From CALMEC01 sp964434425 (GTDB lineage: Bacteria; Actinomycetota; Thermoleophilia; Miltoncostaeales; Miltoncostaeaceae): a DNA stretch of 64,000 nucleotides. The stretch spans positions 1 through 64,000 of the forward strand of contig CAYSVH010000005.1 of NCBI GenBank assembly GCA_964434425.1, in the 5' to 3' direction. How positions within the stretch are numbered: position 1 is the first letter of the stretch; each line of letters begins with the position of its first letter. A program made the position numbers and the translations under genes. Below are positions 44,479 to 52,719 of this stretch, in pieces. The notes beneath the pieces were generated by a model, which saw nothing but the letters and a program-made list of their open reading frames with translations, searched no databases and was not told the origin of the DNA.

Positions 44479-46254
44479 CTACTTTCCCTTGCGCGGGCGG
44501 TACGGCTTCTCGAAACGTCGCTTCGATGAACCGCCGGCCGCGCCTGTGCGCTTCGGCGGACGGCCGCCGGGACCGGACGACGGCCGCCGCGACGGGCGAC
44601 GCGGCGGCGCACCCTCCTGCCCCTTCGGAACACGGCGGATGGTGATGCCGGCCTCGCCCGTCCCGTTCTTCTCGACCATGGCCGCGAAGGCCTCGGCCCG
44701 CTCGCGCGTGATCTGGAACTGCGTCTCGGTGTCGTAGATGCGGATGGACCCGACGTCGCGGCCCTTCACGCTCCCGGACTTGCAGATGAGCGGCAGAAGC
44801 CAGCGGGGATCCGCACGGTGCCGGTGTCCGATCGAGACCCGGAACCACACCCCACCCTCGAAGGAACGGTGATCGCGCGGGGCCTTGCCCTTCGCCCCCG
44901 TACCGGTACCCGCCGGTCCCTCACGCCGCTCGCGCTTCGGGTGCAGGTCAACCTCGATGAGCTCCTCCGGTGACGGACGCGACGCGGATTGGAGGCGCAC
45001 GTATGCCGCGGCGAGGGCCTCCGGGGAATGGGCGTCCACGAGCGCCCGGACGAGTCCCTGCTCCTCCGCCTCCGGTGCGGCGCTGAGGGAGGGGTCGTTC
45101 AGGATGCGCTCACGGTCGCGCTCCTCGATCTGGGCGATCGTCGGGGCCGCCGCCACCTCGGCGGTGAGCTTCGCCATCCGCAGCACGCGTGTGGCCGCCC
45201 CGCGCCGGTGAACCGGCACGATCAGAGTGCACACACCCTTGCGCCCCGCGCGGCCGGTGCGTCCGCTGCGGTGGAGCAGGGTATCGGGATTGGACGGGAT
45301 GTCGGCGTGGATCACGAGGTCCAGCTTCGGCAGGTCGATGCCGCGGGCGGCCACGTCCGTCGCCACGCAGACCCGTGCCCGGCCGTCGCGCATGGACTGA
45401 AGGGCGTTGGTGCGCTCACCCTGGCTGAGCTCGCCGGACAGTGCCACCACCGAGAAGCCGCGGTCCCCGAGCCGGCTGGCCAGGTGTCGCACGGCCTCCC
45501 TCGTATGGCAGAAGACGATGGCGCTCTGCGAGTCGTGGAAGAGCAGCGTGTTGATGATCGCGTTCTCACGGTCGGCTGCGGCGACGATCACCTGCCGGTA
45601 CTCGATGTCGGCGTGCTGGTCCGTCTCGCTCGTCACCGTGACACGCTTCGCGTCCCGCTGGAAGCGCGCGGCGAGGTCCTCGATCGACCGCGGCACCGTC
45701 GCCGAGAACAGGAGCGTTCGCCGGTCATCAGGTGCGGCGGCGAGGATGAACTCGAGGTCGTCACGGAAGCCGAGGTCGAGCATCTCGTCGGCCTCGTCCA
45801 GGACGACCGCCCGCACCGTGCCCAGGTCGAGGGAACCCCGTGTGATGTGGTCGCGGAGCCGGCCCGGGGTGCCCACGACAATGTGGGCGCCGCGTCCCAG
45901 GGTGCGCCGCTCCGTCCGGTAGTCCATGCCGCCGACGCAGGTCGCGAGGCGGGCACGCGTCCCCTTGTAGAGCCAGGAGAGCTCCCGCTCCACCTGCAGG
46001 GCGAGCTCCCGGGTGGGTGCCACCACGAGCGCCAGCGGCACCGCCACGTCCTCGAAGGTCGCGTCGTCGCCGAGGATCGTCCGGGCCACGGCGATGCCGA
46101 AGGCCACGGTCTTCCCCGAACCGGTCTGCGCCGAGACGAGCAGGTCCTCCTGCCCCACGCCGAGGACGGCCTCCTGGACGGGGGTGAGCGTCGTGTATCC
46201 GCGCGTCTGCAGAGCGGCCGCGAACGACGGGGCCATGGTGGTCTGTTCGATCAA
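44479..46254 (-). CDS. DEAD-box RNA helicase (DbpA/CsdA-like)
   Basis: 591 residues. Core helicase motifs are SAQTGSGKT (about residue 42), PTRELA, TPGRL, VLDEADEML (about 151), SATVP, ARGIDLP and HRSGRTGRAG. The C-terminal part has a DbpA-type RNA-binding domain (about residues 475-545, FRVSIGHRHRADPRWLLPL) and a Lys/Arg/Pro-rich tail ending RPRKGK, as in ribosome-assembly and cold-shock helicases. The TTG at 46254 has GGAAG seven bases upstream; the ATG at 46236 lacks a ribosome site but is possible. Confidence 0.93.
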   Translation of the reverse strand: MIEQTTMAPSFAAALQTRGYTTLTPVQEAVLGVGQEDLLVSAQTGSGKTVAFGIAVARTILGDDATFEDVAVPLALVVAPTRELALQVERELSWLYKGTRARLATCVGGMDYRTERRTLGRGAHIVVGTPGRLRDHITRGSLDLGTVRAVVLDEADEMLDLGFRDDLEFILAAAPDDRRTLLFSATVPRSIEDLAARFQRDAKRVTVTSETDQHADIEYRQVIVAAADRENAIINTLLFHDSQSAIVFCHTREAVRHLASRLGDRGFSVVALSGELSQGERTNALQSMRDGRARVCVATDVAARGIDLPKLDLVIHADIPSNPDTLLHRSGRTGRAGRKGVCTLIVPVHRRGAATRVLRMAKLTAEVAAAPTIAQIEERDRERILNDPSLSAAPEAEEQGLVRALVDAHSPEALAAAYVRLQSASRPSPEELIEVDLHPKRERREGPAGTGTGAKGKAPRDHRSFEGGVWFRVSIGHRHRADPRWLLPLICKSGSVKGRDVGSIRIYDTETQFQITRERAEAFAAMVEKNGTGEAGITIRRVPKGQEGAPPRRPSRRPSSGPGGRPPKRTGAAGGSSKRRFEKPYRPRKGK

Positions 46255-46373
46255 GAAGCTTCTTCCGGAAGCGGCGTCTGACGGCTGCGCACGACGAGGA
46301 GAACCTCACCCGTCCGCGCAGGGTGCGCCTGGTGGACGACACCGGACGATCGCCGGGTCGGTCGGTCAGTCTA

Positions 46374-46598
46374 GATGATTGATTCCACGGTCTCGCGGCG
46401 TGGTGCACGCCCCCGACGGCGCGGATGCTGTACCGGATCCACCCGCCCACCCCAGACCAGCCACCGGGCGACTCGAACAGGCGAACCAGCATGCGCCTTC
46501 GGCGCCCGCCGTCGCCCCGCACGACCATTCCACCCGCCCAGCCCAGACCAGCCACCGGTGACGCGCCCCACATCCACTCTTCGCTGGAACCAACCATC
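46374..46598. repeat. Interspersed palindromic element, copy E
   Basis: 225 bp, the longest copy, ends GATGATTGATTCCAC and CTGGAACCAACCATC. The interior repeats the CACCCGCCCACCCCAGACCA-type block twice, which explains the extra length. It fills most of the gap between the divergent helicase and oxidoreductase genes. Confidence 0.85.
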
Positions 46599-46723
46599 TG
46601 GTGCACTTCGGCGTGTCGGCGGCGCCCTCCTCCATGGCGGTCGTCCCTCCTGTGCCGGCGCGACGGCGGATCGCCGGTATGTGTCATCGTCTTACGCGTC
46701 AACGCCCGCGACCCCGGGGACAC

Positions 46724-47743
46724 GTGAAACACATCGGATTCCTCTCCTTCGGACATTGGACACCGTCTCCGCAGTCCCGTACGCAGTCGGCCTCCGATGC
46801 GCTCCTGCAGTCCGTCGATCTCGCCGTGGCCGCCGAGGAACTCGGAGCCGACGGTGCCTACTTCCGCGTCCATCACTACGCGCGGCAGCTGGCCTCCCCC
46901 TTCCCCCTCCTGGCGGCCATCGGCAGTCGCACCGAGCGCATCGAGATCGGCACCGGGGTCATCGACATGCGCTACGAGAACCCGCTCTACATGGCCGAGG
47001 ACGCCGGTGCCGCGGACCTGCTGTCGGGCGGACGCCTTCAGCTGGGCATCAGCCGGGGTTCACCGGAGCAGGTGATCGACGGGTTCCGCTTCTTCGGCTA
47101 CGAGCCGAAGGACGACGACTCGGCGACGATGGCGCGTGAGCACACGTCCGTGTTCCTGGCCGCCATCTCGGGCGCCCGTTTCGCGGAGCCCAATCCCACG
47201 CCGATGTTCCCGAATCCGCATTCCGGCCCGCTCGGCATCGAGCCGCAGTCGCCCGGTCTGCGCGAGCGCATCTGGTGGGGTGCCGGGACGCGTGCCACGG
47301 CCGAATGGACGGCCGAGCAGGGCATGAACCTGATGAGCTCCACCCTCCTCACGGAGGACACCGGTGTCCCCTTCCACGAGCTCCAGGCCGAGCAGATCCG
47401 GAAGTTCCGCGACGCATGGGCCGCCGCGGGGCATGAGCGCGAGCCGCGGGTATCGGTGAGCCGGAGCGTCATGCCCATCGTGAGCGATGCCGACCGGGCC
47501 TACTTCGGCGGCGAGCGGATGAGCGAGGACCAGGTCGGCTATCTGGACGGCGGCTACGCGCGCTTCGGCAAGACCTACGCCGGGGAGCCGGACGAGCTCA
47601 TCGAGGATCTGGTGAAGGACGAGGCCATCGCCGCGGCCGACACCCTCCTCCTCACCGTCCCCAATCAGCTGGGCGTCGACTACAACGCCGACCTCATCCG
47701 CAACGTCCTTGAGCTGGTGGCCCCGGAACTCGGCTGGCGCTGA
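46724..47743 (+). CDS. LLM-class flavin-dependent oxidoreductase (luciferase-like)
   Basis: A 339-residue TIM-barrel flavoprotein of the bacterial luciferase-like group. FLSFGHW at the start, DGAYFRVHHYARQ near residue 45, RIEIGTGVIDMRYENPLYMAEDA and GRLQLGISRGSP are typical of F420 or FMN monooxygenases; the cofactor cannot be told apart by eye. The GTG at 46724 follows GGGGAC and starts exactly at the conserved first strand. Its upstream region includes repeat copy E. Confidence 0.9.
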   Translation: MKHIGFLSFGHWTPSPQSRTQSASDALLQSVDLAVAAEELGADGAYFRVHHYARQLASPFPLLAAIGSRTERIEIGTGVIDMRYENPLYMAEDAGAADLLSGGRLQLGISRGSPEQVIDGFRFFGYEPKDDDSATMAREHTSVFLAAISGARFAEPNPTPMFPNPHSGPLGIEPQSPGLRERIWWGAGTRATAEWTAEQGMNLMSSTLLTEDTGVPFHELQAEQIRKFRDAWAAAGHEREPRVSVSRSVMPIVSDADRAYFGGERMSEDQVGYLDGGYARFGKTYAGEPDELIEDLVKDEAIAAADTLLLTVPNQLGVDYNADLIRNVLELVAPELGWR

Positions 47744-47890
47744 GGAGGGTCTCACGGAAGCCGGTGTCGGGCACGGGCCCTCCGGCTGCCGTCACGGATG
47801 TACGGGGTGCCCGCGGATCGGGATGGCCCCGTGCCCTGCGCAAGGTGGTGCGGAGGGATTCGTGTCCGACATCAGGCTCGCCGCATCCGC

Positions 47891-47927
47891 ATCGGTGACG
47901 CCGGACGTCGACGCCGGCGTCACCGAT
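47891..47927. terminator. Strong hairpin between convergent genes
   Basis: Perfect 14-bp arms ATCGGTGACGCCGG and CCGGCGTCACCGAT with a nine-base loop, 13 bases after the minus-strand nrdA stop. It could end transcripts from both sides. No T-run on either strand. Confidence 0.7.
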
Positions 47928-47940
47928 CCCCGTCTCTCGC

Positions 47941-50900
47941 CTACTGGCAGGACTCGCAGATCTCGCCGTTCTCCATCGCCTCGATCGAGCACGCCGATGC
48001 CGACAGGGCCGACTCGGTGACGGAGATGAGCTCTCCCCCGCCCACGGGATCGGCCACGGCGGGAACCGGCACCGTCGGCTCCTCTGATGACTCCGCCGGC
48101 ACCGCGACCGCGGCCGACACCGTCGACTTCTCGATGGACGACGCCCCGAGGCTCCGCAGGTAGTAGGTGGTCTTCAGACCGGCGTGCCACGCGTGGCGGT
48201 ACATGTGGCTGAGCGTCTTCATGTCCGGCCGGAGCACGAAGAGGTTCAGCGACTGCGACTGGTCGATCCACTTCTGCCGGCGCGCGGCGGCGTCGATCAG
48301 CCAGCGGCTCTCGATCTGGAAGGCCGTCTGATAGCGCTCGCGCAGGTCGTCCGGCACGGCCACCAGGTCCAGGTCGCCGTCGTGACGCTTCAGGTCCGCA
48401 ACCATCTCGGCGTTCCAGAGGCCGCGCTCCTTGAGAGCGGCCACGAGGAACGGGTTCAGGATCATGAAGTCGCCGGACAGGTTCGACTTGGCGAACAGGT
48501 TCTTGTACATCGGCTCGATGCACGGCGATGTGCCCATGATGTTGGCGATGGTGGCCGTGGGCGCGATGGCGATGACGTTGGAGTTGCGCATCCCCTGCTC
48601 GGCGATCTTCGCGCGGATCGGAGCCCAGTCCATGACGCCGTCGCGGGGCACCTCGATCTGCTCGCCCCGCTCGGAGGCGAGCAGGTCCACGGTGTCCTGC
48701 GGCAGAAGACCGCGTGACCACTTGGACCCCTCGTACGACGAGTACCGGCCGCGCTCGGCGGCGAGGTCGCTGGACGCCTCGTACGCGTAGTAGGCGATCG
48801 CCTCCATCATCTCGTCGTTGAAGGCGAGTGCCTCGTCGGATCCGAACGGCACGCCCTTGCGGTACAGGGCGTACTGCAGGCCCATCACACCCAGGCCGAC
48901 GGGACGGTGACGCATGTTCGCCAGACGCGCCGGCTCCGTGGGATAGAAGTTGACATCGATGACCGAGTCGAGGGCGCGCACCGCGATCCGTACGGTCTCA
49001 CACAGCCGCTCGTGGTCGATCTCGCCGTCCTCGGTGAGGTGCTCGTCGATGACGATCGAGCCGAGGTTGCAGACGGCCGTCTCGTCCTCGCCCGTGTTGA
49101 GGGTGATCTCGGTGCAGAGGTTGGACGAGTGGACCACGCCGGCGTGGTCCTGGGGCGACCGGACGTTGCACGGGTCCTTGAAGGTGATCCACGGATGCCC
49201 GGTCTCGAACAGCATGGACAGCATGGCCTTCCAGAGGTCGAGGGCCGGGATCGCCTCGCCGTGGATCTCGCCGGCCTCGGCACGTCGCTCGTACTCGACG
49301 TAGCGGCGCTCGAACTCCGTGCCATAGACCTCGTGGAGGTCGGGCACCTCGTTGGACCGGAAGAGCGTCCAGGCCTCGCGGGCCTCCATGCGCTTCATGA
49401 AGAGGTCAGGGATCCAGCACGCCGTGTTCATGTCGTGGGTGCGGCGTCGCTCGTCGCCGGTGTTCCGGCGAAGTTCGAGGAACTCGCGGATGTCGTTGTG
49501 CCACACCTCGAGGTACGCGCAGCCCGAGCCGGCGCGCTTGCCGCCCTGGTTGACGGCCACCAGCTGGTCGTTGTGCATCTTGAGGAACGGCACGACCCCC
49601 TGCGACTCGCCGTTGGTCGACTCGATGAACGAGCCCGTGCCGCGCACGGCCGTCCACGATCCGCCGAGGCCGCCGGCCCACTTGGAGCACATGGCGTTCT
49701 CGCCGATGCCCCGTCCGACGATGGACGCCAGGGTGTCCTGGATGTGGTACAGGTAGCAGGAGCTCAGTTGCGAGTGCGGGGTGCCGGCGTTGAAGAGCGT
49801 CGGCGTGGACGAGCAGAAGCGGCGCTCGCGGTACATGCGGTAGAGGTCCAGCGTGCGCGCGGTGCGTTCCTCGGGCGCCTCCGCCAGGCACACGCCCATG
49901 GCGACGCGCAGCCAGAAGATCTGCGGCGCCTCGATGCGCACCGGGCTGGCACCCGTCTTGTCGGTGATGAGGTAGCGGTCGTAGAGCGTCTGGACACCCA
50001 GGAAGTCGAACTCCCGGTCGGCGCTCGGGTCGAGGTCGGCCGCCAGTCGGTCGATGTCGAACTCGAGCAGCGCGGCGTCCATACGCGAGATCTCGACGCC
50101 GCGTTCCAGCACGCCGCGGAACGCGGCGCGGTGGGCCGTGGCCAGCCCGTCGACACCGTCGCGGAGGATGTCCCAGTCGAGGGTCTCCTCGTAGATGTAC
50201 GTGAGGAGGATCCGGGCGGCGAACTTGGACAGCTCGGAGTCGCGCTCCACCAGGGTCTTGGAGTTCAGCACGATGAGGCGACGAAGATCGGTCAGACGGA
50301 TGCCCGGCCGCACCGCCCGGCGAAGTTCGCGCTCAAGCTCCTCGTGGTCCATGTCGAGGTCGAGGCCGTCGGCCGCGAAGGCGATGCGCTGCACGAGGTC
50401 GGCACCGTCCCAGGCGATCTCCTCGCCGTCCTCCCCGACGATCGGGACCGGCGGGCGCGTCGGCGCCTGCGGCGCGAGCTTGGCCTGCTGGGCACGGATC
50501 ATGGCGCGCTCGGCGCGGTAGACGATGTAGCGCTCGGCCACCTTCATATAGCCGCCGAGGACCAGCTCCTCCTGGACGAGGTTCTGGATGGTCTCGATGG
50601 TGACGTAGGCCTCGCCGAGCCCGCGGACACGCTCCGAGATCCGCTCGGTCAGCGCCGTCGCGGGTGTGGGATCCGCATGGAGTGACATGAAGGCCTTGCG
50701 GATGGCCGCCTCGATCTTGGCGGCATTCCAGGCCGTCACCTCACCGGATCGGCGCACCACCTGGAGCGCGTCGGTCGGCGACGCGGTCTCCTCGTTCGCG
50801 TTGGCCGCCCGGCAGATGACGAGCGCCTTGGCCACCTCGATGTGACCGGTCTCGATGAGCGCGGCCTCGACGAGGGCGAGCAGGTCCTCGGCGCTCAGCC

Positions 50901-51222
50901 GGTCCGGTGCGTCCTGCGTGAGTCGTTCGGCGACACGTGCCGTGATGGCGCGGACGATGGCGCGCCCCGCAACGGTGTCGGCCTGCTCCTCGCCGGACGC
51001 GGCGGCCAGCGCTCCGAGCGCCTCGGCAACGAGTCCGGCGATGTCTTCCAGGGCCAGCGCGCTCTCGCTGCCGTCCTCGCGGTCCAGCCGGACCGGCGGC
51101 AGGAAGATCTCGGTGTCGCCGAGGGCCGTGGTCACGTCGGGCAGCGGTCGCGACTCCTGAGGGAGGTGCGCCGCGCGCTTCAGCTCAAGGTCGCCGATGA
51201 TCTCTGCGAAGTCGATCAGCAT
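47941..51222 (-). CDS. nrdA: Class I ribonucleotide reductase, alpha subunit, with multiple ATP-cones
   Basis: 1,093 residues, about 330 longer than E. coli NrdA. It reduces ribonucleoside diphosphates using a radical from NrdB. The N-terminal extension has two clear ATP-cones (starting near VVRRSGEVTAWNAAK and VGEDGEEIAWDGADL) and a degenerate one before them. Active-site cysteines lie in LSSCYLYHI (about 485) and NLCTEITLN (about 703, with the Glu base), the partner in AVCNLGS (about 717), and the redox tail is CESCQ at the end. A long Pro/Ser/Val linker precedes the tail. It follows nrdB by nine bases in one operon under the riboswitch. Confidence 0.96.
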   Translation of the reverse strand: MLIDFAEIIGDLELKRAAHLPQESRPLPDVTTALGDTEIFLPPVRLDREDGSESALALEDIAGLVAEALGALAAASGEEQADTVAGRAIVRAITARVAERLTQDAPDRLSAEDLLALVEAALIETGHIEVAKALVICRAANANEETASPTDALQVVRRSGEVTAWNAAKIEAAIRKAFMSLHADPTPATALTERISERVRGLGEAYVTIETIQNLVQEELVLGGYMKVAERYIVYRAERAMIRAQQAKLAPQAPTRPPVPIVGEDGEEIAWDGADLVQRIAFAADGLDLDMDHEELERELRRAVRPGIRLTDLRRLIVLNSKTLVERDSELSKFAARILLTYIYEETLDWDILRDGVDGLATAHRAAFRGVLERGVEISRMDAALLEFDIDRLAADLDPSADREFDFLGVQTLYDRYLITDKTGASPVRIEAPQIFWLRVAMGVCLAEAPEERTARTLDLYRMYRERRFCSSTPTLFNAGTPHSQLSSCYLYHIQDTLASIVGRGIGENAMCSKWAGGLGGSWTAVRGTGSFIESTNGESQGVVPFLKMHNDQLVAVNQGGKRAGSGCAYLEVWHNDIREFLELRRNTGDERRRTHDMNTACWIPDLFMKRMEAREAWTLFRSNEVPDLHEVYGTEFERRYVEYERRAEAGEIHGEAIPALDLWKAMLSMLFETGHPWITFKDPCNVRSPQDHAGVVHSSNLCTEITLNTGEDETAVCNLGSIVIDEHLTEDGEIDHERLCETVRIAVRALDSVIDVNFYPTEPARLANMRHRPVGLGVMGLQYALYRKGVPFGSDEALAFNDEMMEAIAYYAYEASSDLAAERGRYSSYEGSKWSRGLLPQDTVDLLASERGEQIEVPRDGVMDWAPIRAKIAEQGMRNSNVIAIAPTATIANIMGTSPCIEPMYKNLFAKSNLSGDFMILNPFLVAALKERGLWNAEMVADLKRHDGDLDLVAVPDDLRERYQTAFQIESRWLIDAAARRQKWIDQSQSLNLFVLRPDMKTLSHMYRHAWHAGLKTTYYLRSLGASSIEKSTVSAAVAVPAESSEEPTVPVPAVADPVGGGELISVTESALSASACSIEAMENGEICESCQ

Positions 51223-51231
51223 GGGGTCCTC

Positions 51232-52320
51232 CTACAGTTCGTCGTCCGACGCGACGGCGAGCGCCGACGCCTTCTGGTACTCGGTCACACGCCCCTCGAA
51301 GAAGTTCTGCTCCTTGCGGACGTCCATCAGCTCGGCCAGCCAGGGCAGTGGGTTCTCGAGCGGCGTCTCGTGGAACGGCGCGAGCCCCACGCCCACCAGG
51401 CGCCGGTCCGCGATGTAGTCGATGTACTGCGAGAAGTCGGCGCTCGACAGCCCCACGCCCTCGACGGGCAGGCAGTCCTCGATGAAGCTGTGCTCGAGCC
51501 GCACGGCCTCGCGCATCACCTCGCGCAGCTCCTCCTTGAAGGCCGGGGTCCAGATCTGCGGGTTCTCGTTGACGAGCTCCGCCAGGAGCCGGCGCAGGAG
51601 CTCGATGTGGTTGGACTCGTCCCGGAGCGTGTAGCGGAACATGGTGCCGACGCCGATCAGCTTCCCCTGCCGGTAGAGCGACAGGATCATCCCGAAGAGA
51701 CCGTAGAACTGGGTCCCCTCCATGCACTGGCCGAACACGAACATGTTCTTGGCGAGCAGCTGCAGGTTGGCGGGGTCGCTCATGTCGAGGTCGCGCCGCA
51801 GCGCGTGGCTGGTCTCGGTGACGAAACGGTTCTTCTCGCGGATCGTAGGGATGTCCTCGAACATCGCCTCGCACTCGTGCGGGTTGATCCCGAGCGAACT
51901 GATCATGTAGAGCAGCGAGTCGGCGTGGATGTTCTCCTCGTGGGCGTGACGTCCCAGGACGAGCTTGATCTCGGATGCGGTGACGAGCTCGCGGATCACG
52001 TGGATGATGTTGTCGCCGACGATGCCCTCGGCGGCGCTGAAGTAACCGACGCCCATCCGGATGATCCAGCGGTCCACATCGGTGAGGGCGCGTGCGTCGC
52101 GCCACTGCTCGATGTCCTTGGCCATCGGGATGTCCTCGGGCTCCCAATGGTTGGTCTTCATCGTCCGGTAGAGGTCGTAGGCCCAGCGATATCGGAGAGG
52201 CAGGAGGTTGAACGCCATCGTCTCCCGCCCACCGACGACGCGTTTGGCCGCGAGCGCAGCCTCGGCCTGCGCCGCGTCGAGTTGGAAGGTGCGGTTTCCG
52301 ACCGTGTAGCTCGTCTGCAT
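51232..52320 (-). CDS. nrdB: Class I ribonucleotide reductase beta subunit, subclass Ic type
   Basis: 362 residues, ferritin-like dimetal protein that generates the radical for NrdA. Metal ligands by spacing are E98, E129, H132, E201, E235 and H238. The position of E. coli radical Tyr122 (four after the first His) is L136, and the first ligand is Glu instead of Asp. Both features mark subclass Ic, known from Chlamydia, where a Mn(IV)/Fe(III) centre replaces the tyrosyl radical. C-terminus ends SDDEL. The ATG follows GAGAGAG. R2-like oxidases also lack the Tyr, but the adjacent nrdA argues against that. Confidence 0.93.
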   Translation of the reverse strand: MQTSYTVGNRTFQLDAAQAEAALAAKRVVGGRETMAFNLLPLRYRWAYDLYRTMKTNHWEPEDIPMAKDIEQWRDARALTDVDRWIIRMGVGYFSAAEGIVGDNIIHVIRELVTASEIKLVLGRHAHEENIHADSLLYMISSLGINPHECEAMFEDIPTIREKNRFVTETSHALRRDLDMSDPANLQLLAKNMFVFGQCMEGTQFYGLFGMILSLYRQGKLIGVGTMFRYTLRDESNHIELLRRLLAELVNENPQIWTPAFKEELREVMREAVRLEHSFIEDCLPVEGVGLSSADFSQYIDYIADRRLVGVGLAPFHETPLENPLPWLAELMDVRKEQNFFEGRVTEYQKASALAVASDDEL

Positions 52321-52429
52321 CTCTCTCGTGTCCTCGTCTCTCGTTCGCGTCGACGAGAGGGGGTCGGAGAGCGCCGGTTACGGCGACTCGCGGACGGTCC
52401 TTGATCTCGAGGACGCTCCAGCGTGCACA

Positions 52430-52560
52430 CGGAGAACCAGGCGACCGGACTCATCCCCACGCAGTGCGGGGCTTCACCGTTGCGGCACAGTGCCGGATTC
52501 GAACCGGGCTTCGCTGGCTCACCGCGTCCCCGAAGACGGGGCGACGATCACCGTAGCTCG
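52430..52560 (-). promoter_or_regulatory. Cobalamin (B12) riboswitch upstream of nrdB-nrdA
   Basis: On the minus strand the B12 box lies at 52500-52474: AATCCGGCACTGT, then GCCGCAACGGTGA. It is preceded by GCGAAGCCCGG and followed by AGTCCGGTCGCCTGG (about 52451-52437), matching the conserved cobalamin aptamer core in order and spacing. The 5' arm begins near CTACGGTGATCG (52556). Between the aptamer and nrdB a CTCTCGT/ACGAGAG hairpin (52337-52358) lies just before the ribosome site and is a candidate expression platform. Binding of B12 should switch off nrdBA. Boundaries are approximate. Confidence 0.88.
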
Positions 52561-52672
52561 AGCCGTCGGACGCGGTCACGACATCACGTGCTCGGCGGCC
52601 GCTCAGAGCGTGTTTCGTCACGCCGTGGGGGTGCTCGCACGTCGGTGCCGGGCGCGTGCCGAGAACCCCCAA

Positions 52673-52708
52673 GGTGGGTGGCGGATGCCGGAGCACCCGC
52701 CACCCACC
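52673..52708 (-). terminator. Terminator-like hairpin after the vWA gene
   Basis: Perfect 12-bp arms GGTGGGTGGCGG and CCGCCACCCACC with a 12-base loop, 12 bases after the minus-strand stop at 52720. It insulates the vWA gene from the riboswitch and nrd operon, which run the same way. Confidence 0.65.
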
Positions 52709-52719
52709 GAATCACACGG

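Noticed and set aside
51232..52320. R2-like ligand-binding oxidase instead of NrdB
   Set aside because: It also lacks the tyrosine, but this gene is directly followed by nrdA, lies under a B12 riboswitch and has the NrdB-type C-terminus, so subclass Ic NrdB is preferred.
52474..52510. A minus-strand tRNA, because GGTTCGAATCC looks like a T arm
   Set aside because: No acceptor, D or anticodon stems fit. The stretch is explained by the cobalamin riboswitch core.
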